In this document: piece after piece, positions 47,228-49,586 of the stretch
Position numbering within the stretch: position 1 is the stretch's first letter
Layout of the letters: every line of letters starts with the position of its first letter
IMG/VR virus record: IMGVR_UViG_3300019458_000047
Location: 1 to 49,586 of that record
DNA length: 49,586 nt
Source: a virus
Strand: one strand, 5' to 3'
The notes under the pieces: generated by a model
The model's input: the letters and a program-made list of their open reading frames with translations, nothing else
Told to the model about the DNA's origin: nothing
Databases searched by the model: none
Translations under genes and position numbers: made by a program

Positions 47228-48148
47228 ATGGATTTGGTTAAAAAAGACACTGTAAATATCGTAGATGAGTTCTTGAGCAACTTCCCCAAGTCGGCAACTA
47301 GAACCGCCTATAAAAGAGACATAAGTGATTTCTTTGGTTACTATAATGCCCGTTTCGGAGATCCTGGAATCCTTACGATCAACCATTTTATCGCCTACCG
47401 GGACCAACTTTTGGCCGATGGGAAAGCCCCAGCAACGGTTGGTAGAAAACTATCAAGTCTTAAAAGCTTAATGCATTGGTGTGTTACTCGGGGATTTTTG
47501 CAAAGTAATCCCGTAGCTCATTTAAAATTCCCAAAAGTTACTACAAAATATCCAACGCTCGCTTTTACTGACGACGAAGTTCGTAGAATCTTTGAGGCTA
47601 TCGATCGAACAGACTTACACGGCGTAGTCCATACATTTATTCTAAAAATTTTATTTAACCTAGGCTTACGTCGTTCGGAAATCGTAAACTTAAAAGTATC
47701 AGACATCTACGAAGATCGTAATTTCACGGTAGTTAAAATCATAGGAAAAGGCGATAAAGAAAGACTGTTGCCTCTTAGCCCCGACATGGTGTTAGCTTAC
47801 AAAGAGTATCTAACCGCTTACGAAGAAGTAACCGGAAACAAGCTTGAAAACACCGACTGGCTGATTCAATCCAACCCCTGGGTTAAGAACGCCAACCCTA
47901 TGAATTCCACTACTGTCTTTAAGATCGTAAGGAATTACGCACGTAAGGCCGGTATTACTAAAAGAGTAGGAGCACACTCGTGCAGGGCCACTGTGATCTC
48001 GCACCTTCTCGAAAAAAACATCTCACCCCGAGACGTAGCCGATTTTGCAGGGCATACCAACATCCACACTACGATCAGTATTTATGATAAAAAGCGAGAT
48101 TTTCTCGAAAACTCAGCAGCAATGAAGGTGGACTATGGCTCTAAATAA
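47228..48148 (+). CDS. Tyrosine recombinase / integrase, XerC/D-like, 306 aa
   Basis: The N-terminal SAM-like domain (about 8-95) contains 'RTAYKRDISDFFGYYN' and 'TVGRKLSSLKSLMHWC'. The catalytic domain has all six residues of the family: R148 ('LGLRRSEIV'), K174 ('GKGDKERLLPL'), H250 and R253 ('GAHSCRATV'), H276 ('FAGHTN') and the nucleophile Y286 ('SIYDK'). It is full length and likely active. It may integrate the phage, resolve multimers or act at a repeat; no attachment site or repressor is visible nearby. A promoter candidate precedes it, so it can be expressed separately. Confidence 0.9.
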   Translation: MDLVKKDTVNIVDEFLSNFPKSATRTAYKRDISDFFGYYNARFGDPGILTINHFIAYRDQLLADGKAPATVGRKLSSLKSLMHWCVTRGFLQSNPVAHLKFPKVTTKYPTLAFTDDEVRRIFEAIDRTDLHGVVHTFILKILFNLGLRRSEIVNLKVSDIYEDRNFTVVKIIGKGDKERLLPLSPDMVLAYKEYLTAYEEVTGNKLENTDWLIQSNPWVKNANPMNSTTVFKIVRNYARKAGITKRVGAHSCRATVISHLLEKNISPRDVADFAGHTNIHTTISIYDKKRDFLENSAAMKVDYGSK

Positions 48149-48272
48149 AGGTATAAAAAACGTATTGACAGGCTTGGCAGTGTTATTAGTTCCAGGAGCT
48201 GGAGTAGTGGTTGGCGGGGTACTGATTTATAAAGGAATTAAAAAGCTTACGAAAAAGAAAGTGCTTGACTGA
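48135..48272 (+). CDS. Small single-span membrane peptide overlapping the recombinase end, 45 aa
   Basis: The ATG at 48135 is preceded by AAGGTGG and overlaps the last 14 bases of the recombinase gene. The product has an N-terminal 'MALNKGIKNVLTGLAVLLV', a hydrophobic stretch (about 10-32, 'PGAGVVVGGVLIY') and a basic end (KGIKKLTKKKVLD). It may be a small membrane effector or a holin-like or toxin-like peptide; no homologue is recognised. Confidence 0.55.
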   Translation: MALNKGIKNVLTGLAVLLVPGAGVVVGGVLIYKGIKKLTKKKVLD

Positions 48273-48293
48273 AGTGATCAGGTCTGGTATTTT
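48265..48293 (+). promoter_or_regulatory. Promoter candidate upstream of the 253-residue gene
   Basis: TTGACT (48265-48270), 17 bases, then TATTTT (48288-48293). The ribosome site AAGGAG follows, and the ATG lies at 48312, so this is a conventional promoter plus leader. Confidence 0.6.
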
Positions 48294-48311
48294 CAAATCA
48301 AGGAGATTTTT

Positions 48312-49073
48312 ATGACTAAACAAGAACAGCTAGTAAAAGAATTCTTAGGACACGCAGGTCTTATGATTACGGCATCAAAAGGTCGCTATAATAATAGATA
48401 TCCTTTAAATTTCACGATATTCAACAGCAATGTAGTTACTGACAAAGGTGTCAAAATTTGGCACGGAGATTTAGATCTAACCTTAGATCTTCAAAAACTC
48501 AAAGATCTATCAAATGCTTTGAAAATCAAACTACACGTTCTTAGAGAAATGGATGGCCGTTTCGACAACGAAAAAGAACCTAAGGTAGACCGAGCCCTGG
48601 TTTCAATTGATGGTGATAAAGTTTCAGTAAGTGAATCTTACTCAGAACTTACTGAGATCGATGGAAATTCAATTCGAATTAAGGACACCAGCAAATATAA
48701 GAGAGAAGATTATACAAAAGAACTTAAGTTGCCAGAATTAACTAAATTTGCTTCAAAAAGTGCTAAACAAAGTCCTATGGAAAAATTAGTACTTTGGATA
48801 GCAGAAGAAATGGGTGGAACTCCAAAAGGACATTTGCCAGCTCCTTATGCGGTGTATCTTTCTCAGGAAGACTTTGCAGTAATCGAATATCTCACTAAAA
48901 ATTGGATTCGTAAATTTTATACCGGGGATGATGAGTATGAAACTCAGAAAAGCTACGCATACTACAACCTCGATGTGGGCGTGTCAGAGTTTCGTGAAGA
49001 AACCCCGCGATGGGCAAAACCGGGTCACGCATACATGAAACCGGACTTCTTTGTTAAGGTAGACAAACAGTGA
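48312..49073 (+). CDS. Hypothetical phage protein, 253 aa
   Basis: The protein starts MTKQEQLVKEFLGHAGLMIT and contains 'LNFTIFNSNVVTDKGVKIWH', 'DLDLTLDLQKLKDLSNALKI', then a variable middle and a C-terminal 'PAPYAVYLSQEDFAVIEYLT'. It reads like a conserved phage protein; I do not recognise a family and see no catalytic motif. It has a good promoter and ribosome site (AAGGAG) of its own. The following genes overlap or abut it. Confidence 0.7.
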   Translation: MTKQEQLVKEFLGHAGLMITASKGRYNNRYPLNFTIFNSNVVTDKGVKIWHGDLDLTLDLQKLKDLSNALKIKLHVLREMDGRFDNEKEPKVDRALVSIDGDKVSVSESYSELTEIDGNSIRIKDTSKYKREDYTKELKLPELTKFASKSAKQSPMEKLVLWIAEEMGGTPKGHLPAPYAVYLSQEDFAVIEYLTKNWIRKFYTGDDEYETQKSYAYYNLDVGVSEFREETPRWAKPGHAYMKPDFFVKVDKQ

Positions 49074-49315
49074 ATACTTTAAGTAAGCGAAGACAAGCGT
49101 TCTATAAACACCTCGCTGAGATCAATGCTCACGGTATTCATTTCCCCGAGGACGAGTTAAGACAAGCTCTACAAGTTGCTTACGATTGTATTGCGTTGAG
49201 AGGAAAACACATCCCTTACGATGATTTCGCAGATTATTTAGAATCTAAACATTTTATAAAAAAGGTTATGTCAAAACATGGGATTAAGAATCCCAGGAAA
49301 CAGGAGAAAAAATGA
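49070..49315 (+). CDS. Small hypothetical protein, 81 aa, GTG start
   Basis: A GTG at 49070 overlaps the TGA of the previous gene. The product (MNTLSKRRQAFYKHLAEINA) is helical and basic, with 'DELRQALQVAYDCIALRGKH' and 'KKVMSKHGIKNPRKQEKK'. No domain recognised. Its stop overlaps the ATG of the IscR-like gene, so both are in one operon. Confidence 0.65.
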   Translation: MNTLSKRRQAFYKHLAEINAHGIHFPEDELRQALQVAYDCIALRGKHIPYDDFADYLESKHFIKKVMSKHGIKNPRKQEKK

Positions 49316-49586
49316 AACTAACAAGTAAAGGCAAGTATGCTATTCAAGCAGTGTTGGATTTAGCCAACAACTCAAACGGTCGAGCAGTGAGATTGGCCGA
49401 CATCTCAGATCGACAAAAGATTTCTTTACATTATCTGGAACAGTTGTTCCGAAAGCTTCGTCAACGTGACGTAGTGCGCAGTGTTCGAGGACCGGGCGGC
49501 GGGTACGTTCTTGCTAAGACTCCGTCTGAGATCACAGTTCAAGACGTGTTTCGAAGTGTAGGTGAGAAAGTAAGCTACATGGACAG
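49312..49586 (+). CDS. iscR-like: IscR-like Rrf2-family transcription regulator (partial, C-terminus beyond right edge)
   Basis: The first 91 codons are visible. The product starts MKLTSKGKYAIQAVLDLANN and continues 'ADISDRQKISLHYLEQLF', then 'KLRQRDVVRSVRGPGGGYVL', which are the winged-helix motifs of IscR ('mrLTSKGRYA...ISLSYLEQLF...GL V.SVRGPGGGY'). IscR binds an iron-sulphur cluster and controls Fe-S and iron genes. In E. coli the cluster ligands are C92, C98, C104 and H107, and the window ends at residue 91, so whether this copy keeps them is not visible. The gene starts inside the stop of the preceding phage-like gene (ATGA), with AGGAG five bases before the ATG. Confidence 0.85.
   Translation, partial: MKLTSKGKYAIQAVLDLANNSNGRAVRLADISDRQKISLHYLEQLFRKLRQRDVVRSVRGPGGGYVLAKTPSEITVQDVFRSVGEKVSYMD

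Noticed and set aside
48165-48170. TTGACA inside the small membrane peptide gene
   Set aside because: No -10 box lies 16-18 bases downstream, and the position is inside a coding frame.
1-49586. CRISPR array or long direct DNA repeats
   Set aside because: None visible; the only repeats are at the protein-module level or short promoter elements.
49312-49586. Host chromosome border at the right edge
   Set aside because: The IscR-like gene is coupled by ATGA to a phage-like gene and has the same style of spacing as its neighbours; the sequence beyond is needed to be sure.

Overview
The window looks like part of a contractile-tailed (myovirus-type) bacteriophage genome. It encodes a tail sheath, tail tube, tape measure, baseplate J, W and spike proteins, an HK97-fold capsid set, and a dense block of small phage-like genes on the other strand. 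Coding density is very high, genes often overlap by 1 to 8 bases, and no rRNA, tRNA, CRISPR array or host operon is visible. The host cannot be named. An M15-type endolysin without a wall-binding domain, and a regulator resembling proteobacterial IscR, lean towards a Gram-negative host (inference).

Positions 1 to 41059 are transcribed leftwards and carry virion and lysis genes. In order of transcription: a small protein with a sigma region 4-like helix-turn-helix; prohead protease, scaffold-like protein and major capsid protein, then a terminator; small virion, fibre and fibronectin-like proteins; a permuted NlpC/P60-like enzyme; a holin candidate and an M15 endolysin; a head-tail connector and neck proteins; an HNH endonuclease; sheath, a triple-repeat protein and tube, then a second terminator; tail assembly chaperones, tape measure, hub, spike, LysM protein, gp25/W, baseplate J, tail protein I, a 1700-residue tail fibre, and a partial gene running off the left edge. 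Terminase and portal are not recognised here and probably lie outside.

Positions 41060 to 41381 form a divergent control region with back-to-back promoter candidates and a structured rightward leader. From 41382 to the right edge genes run rightwards: a small protein, a branched-chain aminotransferase-like enzyme, a HAD phosphatase, small membrane and zinc-ribbon proteins, a macro-domain protein, dUTPase, a uracil-DNA-glycosylase-superfamily protein, a tyrosine recombinase, unknown phage proteins, and the first 91 codons of an IscR-like Rrf2 regulator.

The two arms seem to use different promoter styles. Leftward gaps repeatedly contain an extended -10 motif (RTGNTANAMT) without a clear -35. 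Several rightward genes have TTGAC(A/T) boxes 17 bases from a -10 candidate. The strongest novelty candidates are: an HNH gene that appears to have taken over the start codon of a neck or tail gene; a 39-residue segment shared by the prohead protease and the capsid protein (22 identities, no gaps); and host-type metabolic and regulatory genes (aminotransferase, IscR-like) embedded in phage operons.
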